Assembly: GCF_000003855.2 (NCBI RefSeq) | Contig: NW_003101681.1 | Location: forward strand, 1,078,786-1,142,785 | Length of the DNA: 64,000 nucleotides | Direction: 5' to 3' | Source: Blastomyces gilchristii SLH14081 | Lineage: Eukaryota > Ascomycota > Eurotiomycetes > Onygenales > Ajellomycetaceae | Shown: in pieces, positions 23,634 to 33,992 of the stretch | Numbering within the stretch: the stretch's first letter is position 1 | How the letters are laid out: every line of letters starts with the position of its first letter | Notes under the pieces: model-generated | Database searches by the model: none | What the model saw: only the letters and a program-made list of their open reading frames with translations | What the model was told of the DNA's origin: nothing | Position numbers and translations under genes: made by a program

Positions 23634-25716
23634 TAGTTAATCAGCATTCTCAGAAACTTCAGATATAATGTTAAGATTATTAACATAGATTATTATATAG
23701 AGATGATATCTGAATGTATAATATCAGAGTGTCAGATTATAGATACTGACTGCAAATTCAAGATCACTTAGTAAAGTTATTAAGTAATTATATCAGATCT
23801 TCACTGCAGAGTTCAGATGACATAGACTACTCTCAATCATGTAGATAAGTATTTTCAGTGAATCTGTCTCAAATTCAGTGAGTTATCTTATATAGATCTT
23901 CTTAGTGAGATGCTTATAAAGATATATTATCACTATATTCACTTAATATAGTGTTTAACTGTGTAGTGCTGCTATTATAAAAATAATACAATTGATAGTA
24001 TCAGTGATAATAGAAGTGTAGATCTCTTCTCTAAAATTCTTCTTAAGTCAGTTATCACAAATCACTTAATGTAATTTTCTAAGAATATCATCAGAATTAG
24101 CATTCAGATCTGCAGATCTATCTTTCTTAAGAAATACTTAACAGCTCAGAGTAATCAGTTCATCTCTCAGAATATCAGATCTAAAGATTAAACTTCATGT
24201 ATTGTATCTCTTCAGATCAGTAATCTCATATTGTATAAACTTCTTTCAATAATCTTCTATCTCTTCTAACTGAGATGTGACATTCTTATAGAACTTCAGA
24301 AGGTTATCTGTAACAGAGCTTGAAGTATAAGTAGTCAGTGATTTTACAGGCTGCAATCATGTAGAATTTGAATTATTAATATCAGAAGTATCTTCATCAT
24401 CAATCAGATGAATATCAGATTTCAGTTCACTGATATAATTAATAAGTGTCACAGATGTAATAATCAGTTCTGATTTTTTCAGTGATCAGAAACCTCACAT
24501 TACTACTGATAATAATCTTATCAGATTCAGAATGTTATAGATGATATATTAATATATCACTGAATTCAATAATATGATAAAAATCAGTATATGAAGAAAG
24601 CTTATCTGCAGGCTTCTGAGATTCATGTAAGTGAATAAAAACCTCTGCACTTAATCAGTGAAAATGTCTCACATTCAGCAGAGTATTTGTAAGTGTATAT
24701 CAAGAAATCTTATATGAACTTAGAATTATAGAAGTCTTTACAGTAGAGAATTAAAATTTCAAGTTGTAAAGAACTGTAGATATAAGAGTATTATTAATTA
24801 TTATAATCACTGTCTCTAGAACATCTGCTCAGAACTTCTTAGAAAGATTATCTTTTAAAAGAGCAGCTCTAATCTGTCTCATAATAGTGCAGATTTCATG
24901 TTCAGAAATGTCATTCTGATGTAATGAATATAACACTGTTAATTCTCATTTGATATTATATAAATTCATAACTGTGTGTATACATATGAATCAGAAAACA
25001 TTATTAATATCAGTTCATAGAAAAGCAGAGACTGTATATCTGAGATTATTTATAAATCTGAGTCATAACTCAAAGTATTGAACAGTCTCATTCTTAAACT
25101 TCAAAAAATATACTCAATAGTAGCAAGTTACATCACAGATAATAAGTATTCAGTATTTAATTTTCTGATAAAACTTTAAGAAGTGATTAGATAGATCTTT
25201 CAATGTATATTCATTATTTACAAGATTAATATAAATCTTGTCAATGAGTTAAATAGATCTAGATATTAATGTTTTCAAATAATCTCATATTATATCTATC
25301 TTGACACATTCTTTATAAAAGAACTTAGTTTTAGAATCTTTAATTATGACTTCAGTATGAGAATTCTTAGTCATAGCAATTATAGTATTAGTGTAAATAT
25401 AACTGAGATTATAATATCAATTCAAAAGAGTCTTTGATATTCTTGTATTCTTGAGACCTGTATTCAGAACTGCAGAATCAATGTTATTAACAGTAGTAGT
25501 AGCAGTCACAGAAAGATCAACTTTTCAGTTAAAATTATACTTATGAAGCATCATTGCAATATACTTAACTATCTTATTCAGATAATTGAGATTCTCATTA
25601 AACTCTTATTTATTAATCTTATATATATTGTTCTGAGCAGTCTGAACTGTATAAAAGATAACATTATTCAGAGCTCTGTAAATGAAAAATAAGAGAATAG
25701 TGAAAGATAATATAAA

Positions 25717-25956
25717 TCAGAATCTCTGATTTTCAAGCTTTATAAATAAGAGCAGATTAACTGTAATATTAGAAATATAGTGAATATTCTGTAAGTTAAT
25801 ATTATCACTCTCAATCTTTAAGATAACAGTCTTAATCTTCTTAATAAACTCAGTTCTCTCAGTTACAGAATTAACAGAGATGTTATTATTAAAAGATTTA
25901 ATATTTAAAAAAGAATAAAACTCACTCATTATATTCAGACTTATATATATATTCAA
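25717..25956 (-). pseudogene. copia protease-region remnant
   Basis: The piece ends in a VILKIESDNINLQNIHYIS-type motif followed by NLLLFIKLE, the conserved region just after the copia aspartic protease active site. This supports the minus-strand copia assignment. Confidence 0.7.
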
Positions 25957-27002
25957 ATATCAAGATCTAGAGAATGATTTTTCAGTGACTGTGAAAGAGA
26001 AATAGAACTTAATCTTTATAATTACTGTATTTACTACTGATTAAGAACTTATTAAGTCATTTTTCTTCTCTTTCTTCTTATTATCATTCTTCTTATTCAT
26101 CTTCTTTTTCTTCTTGTCAGAGTGTAAGATAAAATATCTATTAATAGTATATTTATATCTTCTACAGTGAGTATACTTTTATACAGTTATACTTTTATTC
26201 TTATCTTTATTCTTATTCTTTTTTACAGTTACAGAATCAGTCTGAGACTGCTTTTTTCACTCAGTAATAATCTTCTTAAATGTATGATTAATCAGTTACT
26301 TCATTAAATTATTAATATCAATATTAACAATAAGTCTCTGACTAGTGAAGAAAAACTCATTCAAATATATCTTAATAAACAGTCTTTGATAATCTTGTAA
26401 ATTGTTAAGAAAAAGATTATAATATATATCTTCAGTGCTCTGACAGAGCTTCTTATAATAGATAATAAAATAATAAAAATATCTCTGAAAAGTAAGATAG
26501 TTACTATTTTTAACTTATAATTTTATTAATTTCTTGAAGATATTAACTCATTCTTCAGTCAGTGATATTATATATTCAATATTAATCTTATCTCACAGAG
26601 TTATAGTATTATCAGTTTTCAAGATTTTAATAGTAATTTAAACATTTTTAATAAGACTTGATAGTATATATTTATATAGAGACTTAAAATGAATCTTTCA
26701 CTTCTCAGAATTAATATAATATATAAAAGAGAATTCTTATTAAGTTTTTAATAGAATATTAATTTTATTAATAATTTCTACATTAGTTAATATATTAATA
26801 TATCAGACTTTATAATTAAAGTTATTAAATATAATCACTGATTTAATATCTAATGTATATTTAACTTTCTTCTGATATTTCTATAACTCATCTCTTATAG
26901 TATCTCTTTATACAAAGATAGATATAGTGAGATATTAAGTAATTTCAGCTATAGTTATTTAATTCTATAGTATTATCTATATAAGATTTATAAGATTATC
27001 TA

Positions 27003-27381
27003 TTATTATTATTATTATTATTATTATTCTTTCATTATACTCATATGCAAGCGGAGCTTATGATAAGTCCTTGCGTGATGTTAAATACAGGTCAAGTGTT
27101 GATTATACAGGAGGAAATACAGGTGTTGAGACCATGCCAAGATAACAAGAACATAGGAAAATACAAAGGAGTGACAATTAGATACATGCGATAATAACTT
27201 CCCAGCCCAGGAACATAGAGCGATTCATTGGAGTGATTTGTACACCTCTGTATTTATTAGAAACCTGAGGTGCTTGAGTTCCGGATTTAATGTATTCCCT
27301 GCAGGTTTCAAACCCACACGCCTTGGTTTCCCACGCCAAGGCGCTACCAGGTGGCTGCATTAACCATTCGGCCACCGGGGC
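27003..27381 (-). mobile_element. tRNA-headed SINE, copy 2 (complete, 379 bp)
   Basis: It is flanked by a perfect 14-bp TSD TATAAGATTATCTA (26989-27002 and 27382-27395). On the minus strand it starts GCCCCGGTGGCCGAATGG. Box A is TGGCCGAATGG and box B is GGTTTGAAACC (consensus GGTTCGANTCC), i.e. a tRNA-like Pol III promoter resembling a Ser/Leu-type tRNA head. A unique body of about 280 bp follows and a long (ATA)n tail ends it. GC content is normal and CpGs are intact, in contrast to the surrounding mutated copia. Neighbouring open frames (for example 27178-27375) are chance. Confidence 0.92.
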
Positions 27382-27937
27382 TATAAGATTATCTACAGTG
27401 TAATAGATAGATTAATTCAGATCATTATTAAAAATCAGTATTTCAGAGATAAGAAATAATGAAGAATTTAATAAGTTAAAATGAACAGATTCTATAAATG
27501 AATATTAACTCTACTTTTCTTTATTCTAAAGTTTCTTTATTATCTCATCATCAAATTTCATACTCTGATAAAAACTAATCTCAGTCTTATCTTATAAGTC
27601 AGAAGTCTTCTTATAGTAAGTAATTATTTTATTAATAAATTATCTAGTGAAGTATATAATTCTGAGTCTTAAGCTGAACTCTGAAGTAATAGATGTATCA
27701 CTTATATTAAGATAACTCTGCTTCTTATAAATATATAAAAAAAAAGTGATATTCTCTATAATGAAGAATATACTTTCTTAAAAATATAAAGTATATAAAT
27801 CTACTGATTAGCAGATTCAGAGAAAATGAAATATCTCTAATAAAAAGTAAGAGTCTTTTTAAAAAAAATAAACTATCTATATTAAAAATGTTGATATAAT
27901 ATTTTAAAAAGAAAAACATGTCATCTGAGCTATAATC

Positions 27938-28047
27938 TGTAGAATAGTTGAAGATTGTATTGATAGATCTATCTATAAGAACATAATATAGTGATGGGTC
28001 ACATGATCTAGTGGGATCGCTAACCGCAACGGCCGTAACGGCCAACA
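27938..28047 (-). repeat. Right LTR of the copia element, at the isochore edge
   Basis: It is the 110-bp 5' LTR. It retains GC-rich sequence in its right third, with a near-palindromic ACGGCCGT core, whereas the left LTR reads ACAGCTGT. Immediately to the right the base composition becomes normal. Confidence 0.9.
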
Positions 28048-28052
28048 GTTGC

Positions 28053-28801
28053 GGCTTCCTCTATGAGCGGTCACGTGGGGTGTGCATTTTTTCAACCAAT
28101 TATATCAGAGAATGGGGCCTGAAAGATCGCACCTTCTATTCTAATCAGGTTTTTAAAGCACCTAACATATTGCTTCACTTCGTTCCGCAAATTAAAAAAA
28201 ACAAGCAATCCGGGCGACCATAACCTGTTGGAACAATCTGAGTGGTTGTATTGGTTGCTATCTAGAGTGGTGCTATAATATGGTTGGTGCGGGGCGCTAG
28301 TCCGTACTAGGAAGTCTAGGGCTCCCACATCATCATCGGCTTTTCCCCGTCGTTGACAAGCCTCCGAAACCTCCTCCCAAGCCCTAACCCGGTGCCAAGC
28401 CCAGTCGCCCACGTGACTGTCTTCAACTTCGCCGTCATCCCCAGCAACCTCAACTTCGCTGTGGCTTGCTCGCTTTCTCCTCTTTCGCGAACAAAGGGCG
28501 TCAACTCACACCCAGCCCGGCATCCATATCGCACTCACGTCTCCTGCATTCGTTGCGGCACGGTATACTAGGTGTTCGAAGCTGTCTAAATTCTGGCATG
28601 AGTTCTCCATAGGCTGCCGCTGAAGTTGAGCCTGGGTTACGCTTCAGTGCCCTTGAATCCGTCGCCCGTACCCTTCCCCTTCGCCGCCCTCCCTCATCCG
28701 CTCCTACGTCTATCGATCCAGTACGCGTCTAGCGCAAGGATTACAGCAGCCGTTGTGGGCTACTGGGAAAACTGTGATCCATCTAGTATCGCCTGGGCCT
28801 A
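28053..28801. other. Intergenic/5' region of the Med19 gene
   Basis: Normal-composition DNA between the copia TSD and the Med19 start. Several short frames on both strands (for example 28353-28571) show no family features. It presumably contains the Med19 promoter and 5' UTR; no TATA box could be assigned with confidence. Confidence 0.5.
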
Positions 28802-30261
28802 ATGTCCCACGCACCGCCGCCATCCTCTGTCCACCCTGGTCCTCCCTCATCACCATCCTCTCCCGCAGCCGACAGGACCAAACCGCATCAACTGTATCAA
28901 CAGAATCACCCAAAGGATCAGACACCTCATACTCCGACCTCGCCTCCGTTGATGTCAGTCAGCGCTCAAAACTATGCCTCGAGCTTCTCCACTACTCGTA
29001 CATCACCGGCGCAGACCTTCCAATTCGGTTCGCTCTCCTCCCCGCCCTCCTCCGTCGCTATGTCTACTCAGGTCTCCCAGCAACCCACTGTAACGTCGAC
29101 CACCTCCTTTCCGACGCCGGCTAGTAGTGCTGGTGGCAATTTCGTCAATAATCTCACGATCGATGAAGCGGAAGGTATTGCGAAAAATGGTACGACAGAC
29201 TCACGGAAGGATGGCGAATCATATACGGGCAAGGAAGTTGGATTAGATGTGATGGATATCGATACGTCAGAACACAGAAGGACCGATCATGACCGGCAGA
29301 AGAGAGGTGCCGATAAAATCCCGGATGACAATACAATGGATTTGGATCACAGGGCTGCTTCATCCACACAGGAGGAAGAGCTTAAACTATCAGCTCTCCG
29401 GCAGAATATAGGCACTGCCTTCCATCTCTGCAAATCTTGTAAGGTCTCCCTAAGACACTGTCTTGCCTGACTTTCAAGCCCAAAACTTCCCCATCTAAAA
29501 GAGAAAAAAAATAATTGGTTTGTCAAATTTTCCTTTTCGGGCATCATTGATGTTAACACGTCTTTCCAATGCTAGCTTATACCGCATCTGGCCCGAATCC
29601 GAGTCTAGATTTAATATCACTCTATGGGTTAGGCCCGGTTGCTTCCTCAGTTGCCCGCACAGACCCTGTTACGGGTGAGAAGATTAACAGGCTAAGAAAG
29701 TCGTACGAAGGGAAAATCAAGGGTCTTGGGCTAGCAGGAAGAAACAAGCCTGTTAAAGCTGAACCTGGGGCAACCGGCGGATTGAAATATTTGACACTCT
29801 GGCCAGAAGAGGAGTGGCAAAACCAGAAGGTTTATGGAAAGGATATCAAAGTCGCGGCACCAGACTCGTCATTCTTCAGGCAGCAATTGAAGGCAATGAA
29901 AATGGAGCCAGGAGTTTTACCTAACCATGAAATTTGGGAAGACGCGCTAGGTCATGAAAAAGCATCCAAGGTTATGGTAGCTAATGACGCATCCATGGCT
30001 AAAGCTGCCGGTACCGTGCCCGGAAGTATCCGCCAGCCAGTGCATACCAATGGGACTCCTTCAATGATATCCACTCCAGCCACGGAATACACAAGGCCAA
30101 AGCGCACAGGTAAAAAGCGCAGCTATAACGACAGCAGCTTTGTGGGTTACGGCGAAGGATTCCCTGATGACGAGGTAGACTTGGATAGCGGGCGGTACTC
30201 GAATAGTGAGGAAGGCGGCAGAGGGCAGGGAAAGAAGAAAAGAAAAAAGGTACCGCGCTAG
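28802..30261 (+). CDS. med19: Mediator complex subunit 19 (Rox3/Med19)
   Basis: Subunit of the head module of Mediator, the nuclear co-activator linking transcription factors to RNA polymerase II. Exons 28802-29438 and 29576-30261 (440 aa). The intron has a GTAAGG donor and a GCTAG acceptor and restores the conserved block LCKSSYTASGPNPS. The fungal Rox3 signature follows: DLISLYGLGPVASSVARTD, then VTGEKINRLRKSYEGKIKGL. The N-terminal ~130 residues are Pro/Ser/Thr-rich and disordered-looking. The C-terminus ends in a basic KKKRKK cluster, a likely nuclear localisation signal. The start is the first Met in frame and homologues also have long low-complexity N-termini, so a later Met is possible. 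It is the first gene to the right of the AT-rich isochore, about 750 bp from the copia element. Confidence 0.9.
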
Positions 30262-32006
30262 CATTCCTCACACTTTCCTGTGGCGCATGCATTATATTGC
30301 TCAATGTACGCGTCTAATCTATCTTCCGGGCACAGGACCATATTTCCGGAGTATCTCCCAACCTCTCTGAACGAAGCGGTAGCTATGGTGTCGGCATGTT
30401 TGGCGTCGGTGCCCGATGACATTGATTTGACATTAACAATGAACAGCATGAATTTCTCGAGCTTACGGGGAAAAGTTTTATGGGTTCAAGTATCGGCGTT
30501 TTTGTCGCAAAAAATGATTGGCGTTCGGGATTCATGTCTTTTTCCATTTCCTGCGCGTTTTTCAATTCGCTGTAACTCAATTTTTTTTGTTCATTATTAC
30601 TAATTCCTCCACTGGATATTTGCATGGTGGTGCTGGATATACCCGCCTGGATCAAACCGGCGTTATTTTGGGATGGGTTGGCATGGAAGGAAATGCCAAT
30701 TGGGGCGATGATTTGTTCTCTTCATTTCTTCCATTTCCCTTTTTTTTTTCCTTTGATTTCTGACTTTTCGCTTCTTACCTGTTATTTACATGCGCCTCTC
30801 TATATTCCCATGTCTTCTGGCTGATGGCTGTTCCCTCTTGCCCTCTTATTTGTTGTATACGCCTCCCATATTCGGAGGTTGCAATGCCGGGCATGCCTTG
30901 ATTTGCTTACTATGCGCCCATTTGTGGGCATGATAGCGCCTTTTGTTCGAGGCCGATAACTATATATCTATACTTTTTATGATAACTTCGTTTATCCGTT
31001 TGACAATGCCATTTTATTATAAATTTGGAAAAGAAGGGGGAATTGTCTCCTTGTCTGATTTGAATTCTGGTACGAGGACTATATGTTCCTTGTATTTTCT
31101 TCCTCTATTTACGCTTTAACAGGAGTATTTCATGGCAGCATGAAGATCGCTGTCACATAGTTTCAACATACCTTGTTCGAGCTTCACAAACCCCCGAAAA
31201 ATTTGATAGAACGCTATTTGAGCCGAACCACATCTTCTAGTATTGATACCCTCGTTCTGCGAGCCACGGGGGATTGTAGCTCACTCTAGTGACACCCTAC
31301 ATCTATAAACCAATTTAAAGACTGAAAGAAACAAAAGATTTGAGATTGTTGAAAGTGCCGGACGGGGATGGGTGCCGGTGTCGTCAGGAATATAGGATGG
31401 AGCGGCTTTATGATAATATAGGGGGTAGCTACGGACTCAAGGCCCTCGTGTTTCGTCCTGTTTTATAAATAACCTATACAAAAGGTACAGATTTTGGAGA
31501 AGTAATGTTGTGGTGATAATAGCGCACTCAACCACAGAGGCGGTGGGGGAAGCAAAGGCACGAGTAACATGTAACTAACTAACGAAGCTTGCAATATGAT
31601 GAATCTGAGCTCTCGCCTCATGTGGTGATTCGCAACTTTGGGATCGCCCTTGAACCGATGGTGCACATTGGCGTGGGGAATCTGTGTCCGATTGTACAGT
31701 ACGTATATCCAACGGCGAAGAACGCAAATATCGGCCTAATGATATAAGATCCAATCGCCCCGCTTTTGTTCAGAATTGTTCCTTAGCCGAATGAGAACGA
31801 TAAGCGTATTATTGTCAACTCTGATCCTCTCATCATTAGCTTATCAGTCAAGTCTTAGCCGATGCATCTGCTACAACTGCGAAGATACTACATGAAACTG
31901 ATGTTGAAGGGCGCGTCTTGGCGGAAAAGAATTAATCATTGGAGGCTAATGTTTCACCCCACTATCCTATCCCATTGTTGGACCCCGCAGTCGACGAGGA
32001 ACGAGA
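30262..32006. other. Intergenic region, no gene recognised
   Basis: About 1.75 kb between the Med19 stop and the promoter of the next gene. It contains T-rich tracts and short frames (30280-30603, 31463-31666 and others) without conserved motifs, codon bias or splice support. Some of it must be the Med19 3' UTR and the upstream region of the dehalogenase gene. Confidence 0.5.
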
Positions 32007-32014
32007 TATAAAAA
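32007..32014 (+). promoter_or_regulatory. TATA box of the HAD-dehalogenase gene
   Basis: TATAAAAA lies 73 bp upstream of the ATG in an otherwise GC-balanced promoter, followed by a C/T-rich leader. Position and sequence fit a core promoter TATA element. Confidence 0.55.
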
Positions 32015-32086
32015 GCCGGAATCCCTGTCATTCCAAGCTTCCAGCTCTGTATCTCGAAGCTGCCTAATATTCAGTCAAACTTCATC

Positions 32087-32926
32087 ATGGCGCCCAATCG
32101 CTCCTTAACCTCATTTTCGGTCCTTTCTTTCGACATTTATGGGACGTTAATTGATTGGGAGAAGGGAATTATCCAGGCCCTTCAACCACTTGTTGCCCGT
32201 CTCCCAGACTCACATCCTCTAAAGTCAGACCATGTTGCTCTTGGTTGTGCGTTAAATAAACATGAACGTATCTTCCAATTGGCGAACCCAAAACAGTCTT
32301 ACGATTTGATCCTCAAAGCTTCGTATGAAGCCCTCGCAAAAGAGTTACGAGTTCTCCCAACCGCCACGAATACGGAAGACGCATCTTCGCTTCTAGACAA
32401 AGAAGGCACAGCATTTGGAGCTAGAATTGGAACCTGGCCCGCATTCCCGGACACCGTTGATGCGATGCGAAAATTAAAGAAGCACTACAAGCTTGTGCCC
32501 TTATCGAATGTGGACCGCGCCTCTTTCCGGAACACGCTCCGCGGTCCGTTAAACGGACTTCATGAAGGCTTAAAGGAGGCAGAACCCTTTTTTGATGCCG
32601 TCTATACCGCGCAGGACATTGGCTCCTATAAGCCGGACCACCGAAACTTTGAATACCTGTTGTCGCGGTTGAAATCAGATTTTGGAGCGGAGAAGGAGAA
32701 TATCTTGCATGTTGCGCAAAGCTTGTTCCACGACCATGAGCCGGCGAAAAAATTTGGCATGCACAGCGCATGGATTGCTAGAGGGGAAGGAGCAGATGGA
32801 ATGGGTGGGAATGTTGCGGAATATATTGGAGCTGAGAATCAGAAAGTTGCGTTTGGATGGCGATTCAATACCCTAGGTGAGCTGGCAGAGGCCATTGAAA
32901 AGGAAGAGGCAGAAAAGGGGGTTTAG
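32087..32926 (+). CDS. HAD-superfamily hydrolase, haloacid dehalogenase type II-like
   Basis: Intronless ORF of 279 aa. The HAD motifs are present in order: motif I FDIYGTLIDW with nucleophile Asp16; motif II PLSNVDR (Ser140/Asn141); the YKPD block with Lys182; and a final VAQSLFHDHEPAKKFG block typical of the type II (S-2-haloacid dehalogenase-like) branch. Family enzymes hydrolyse carbon-halogen or related bonds via an aspartyl ester. In fungi the real substrate is usually unknown. There is no signal peptide, so it is probably cytosolic. The context ATCATGGCG supports the start. A MITE begins 11 nt after the stop codon, so the native 3' UTR has been displaced. Function beyond the family is not assignable from sequence. 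Confidence 0.9.
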   Translation: MAPNRSLTSFSVLSFDIYGTLIDWEKGIIQALQPLVARLPDSHPLKSDHVALGCALNKHERIFQLANPKQSYDLILKASYEALAKELRVLPTATNTEDASSLLDKEGTAFGARIGTWPAFPDTVDAMRKLKKHYKLVPLSNVDRASFRNTLRGPLNGLHEGLKEAEPFFDAVYTAQDIGSYKPDHRNFEYLLSRLKSDFGAEKENILHVAQSLFHDHEPAKKFGMHSAWIARGEGADGMGGNVAEYIGAENQKVAFGWRFNTLGELAEAIEKEEAEKGV

Positions 32927-32937
32927 GAACCAGGTTA

Positions 32938-33562
32938 GTACGGCAGTCTATAGTGACAAATGTGTCAAATGGGTATTTTATACTAGTGTTACAATGAGCA
33001 CACATTAATGATACTGATTGTATTAGCAATCAAGATCTTCTCATTGAAGGTTGTATGAAATAATGACCTACATCAGTGAAGGGCTCTTGACTTAAGACGG
33101 TCTCTACACAGTGTATGCTGTGTATATACTCAGAGTCTTCAGAGAAATCTATATTCAAGAGCCTCTATACTCTATACTTGAGAGTTCTATATACAGAGAG
33201 CTTCTACTCAGAGAGCTTCTATACTTGAGAGCTTCATACACAGAGAGCCTCTACTCAGAGAGTCTCTATACACAGAGAAAATTTATATCTAGTTATATAC
33301 CTGAGAGCCTTCATTGCTATAGTGAGAGAAGGCTCTACAGTAACAGTGTTTAAGAGAATTACAGAGTTATATATTAAGAGATGACTCATAGTCAGAAAGC
33401 CAAGACTAACTAAACTATATATAGAAATATACTACATTAGAACTAGTGCAATTGGTGCGTGATTATAAAATCAATATTATGTCACATGTGAAATTAAGCC
33501 TTTACACTGAAAAAACTTTGAAAAAAGCTATTTGACACATTCGTCACTATAGACTGCCGTAC
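32938..33562. mobile_element. TIR MITE (625 bp), TA target site
   Basis: 35-bp terminal inverted repeats (32938-32972 and 33528-33562) begin GTACGGCAGTCTATAGTGAC and differ at two positions, both transitions. The flanking dinucleotide TA (32936-32937 and 33563-33564) fits a Tc1/mariner-type TSD. There is no transposase. The centre (about 33110-33350) is an array of imperfect GAGAGCTTCTATAC-like repeats that gives a chance open frame at 33111-33353. The interior is AT-rich and CpG-free like the left block, whereas the TIRs keep CpGs. Confidence 0.85.
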
Positions 33563-33564
33563 TA

Positions 33565-33992
33565 ACAGGTAGTTAACCAACCAATCCAAGCCTTTCTTAA
33601 ACCACATTCGAGGCGGGTCTCGACACCCGCACGTGCGCATCGAACGATTTGTGACTTAACTAGTTATGTTGATAAGGTTAGATAAGCGCCTATCCGGCGG
33701 CTGTGCCCTGGCTTGCGCTCAGACCAATTCTTTTTTAGACCACCAATATGTTTTACCTCGAATTAGTTAAGCCGCTATCAATCTTACCTAGGGTTTGGAG
33801 GGAGGGTTGAAACTGACACGAAACGCGCTATGTGAAACTCTCTCGGGTTGTTGGATAGATTGCTCATTAAAAGGTCATGGCAAGGTCTACATTTATTATG
33901 TAAATACTAGTATATGTAGTAAAAAAGATCTGTACATCCCACTCATGCATTGATTACTCTAGTCACTTCGCCTGTTGTTGTGTCTCAAATAT
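33565..33992. other. Intergenic region between MITE and threonine synthase gene
   Basis: About 430 bp without a coding signal. It includes the threonine synthase 3' UTR (that gene is on the minus strand). Confidence 0.5.

Larger units (their letters stand above)
22466..28047 (-). mobile_element. Ty1/copia retrotransposon with 110-bp LTRs, decayed, minus strand
   Basis: LTRs lie at 22466-22575 and 27938-28047, both TGTAGAATAG to AACA, with a perfect TSD GTTGC (22461-22465 and 28048-28052). On the coding strand a GAGAGAGAA purine tract precedes the 3' LTR. In minus-strand order the interior shows the gag-pre-integrase/protease-linked motif INLQNIHYISNITVNLL (about 25740-25840), the RT tail KVKNLHQLIKYLSMKV and QYIKYLVKDF (23394-23633), and RNase H YSDSDWAD (about 23108-23144). 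This gag-protease-integrase-RT order is that of copia. Stops abound. A SINE (27003-27381) is inserted near the 5' end. Without it the element is about 5.2 kb. Confidence 0.9.

Noticed and set aside
27178..27375. 65-codon frame in the SINE
   Set aside because: It spans the tRNA-like promoter of a SINE; SINEs do not encode protein.
27290..27381. Possible functional tRNA gene on the minus strand
   Set aside because: Boxes A and B are good, but the acceptor and anticodon stems do not close, and the sequence is repeated with TSDs and a SINE body, so it is a SINE head.
155..28045. Dozens of 60-150-codon open frames in the AT-rich block
   Set aside because: They are chance or remnant frames inside mutated transposons; none is a complete protein, and only those matching RT, integrase, RNase H, protease or chromodomain motifs were kept as remnants.
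28353..28571. 72-codon plus-strand frame upstream of Med19
   Set aside because: It has no motif, overlaps an antisense frame, and lies in the expected promoter/5' UTR.
33111..33353. 80-codon frame, first suspected as a small repeat protein; also a CRISPR-like array
   Set aside because: It derives from imperfect subrepeats inside a MITE; repeats are short, contiguous and in a eukaryotic genome, with no spacers.
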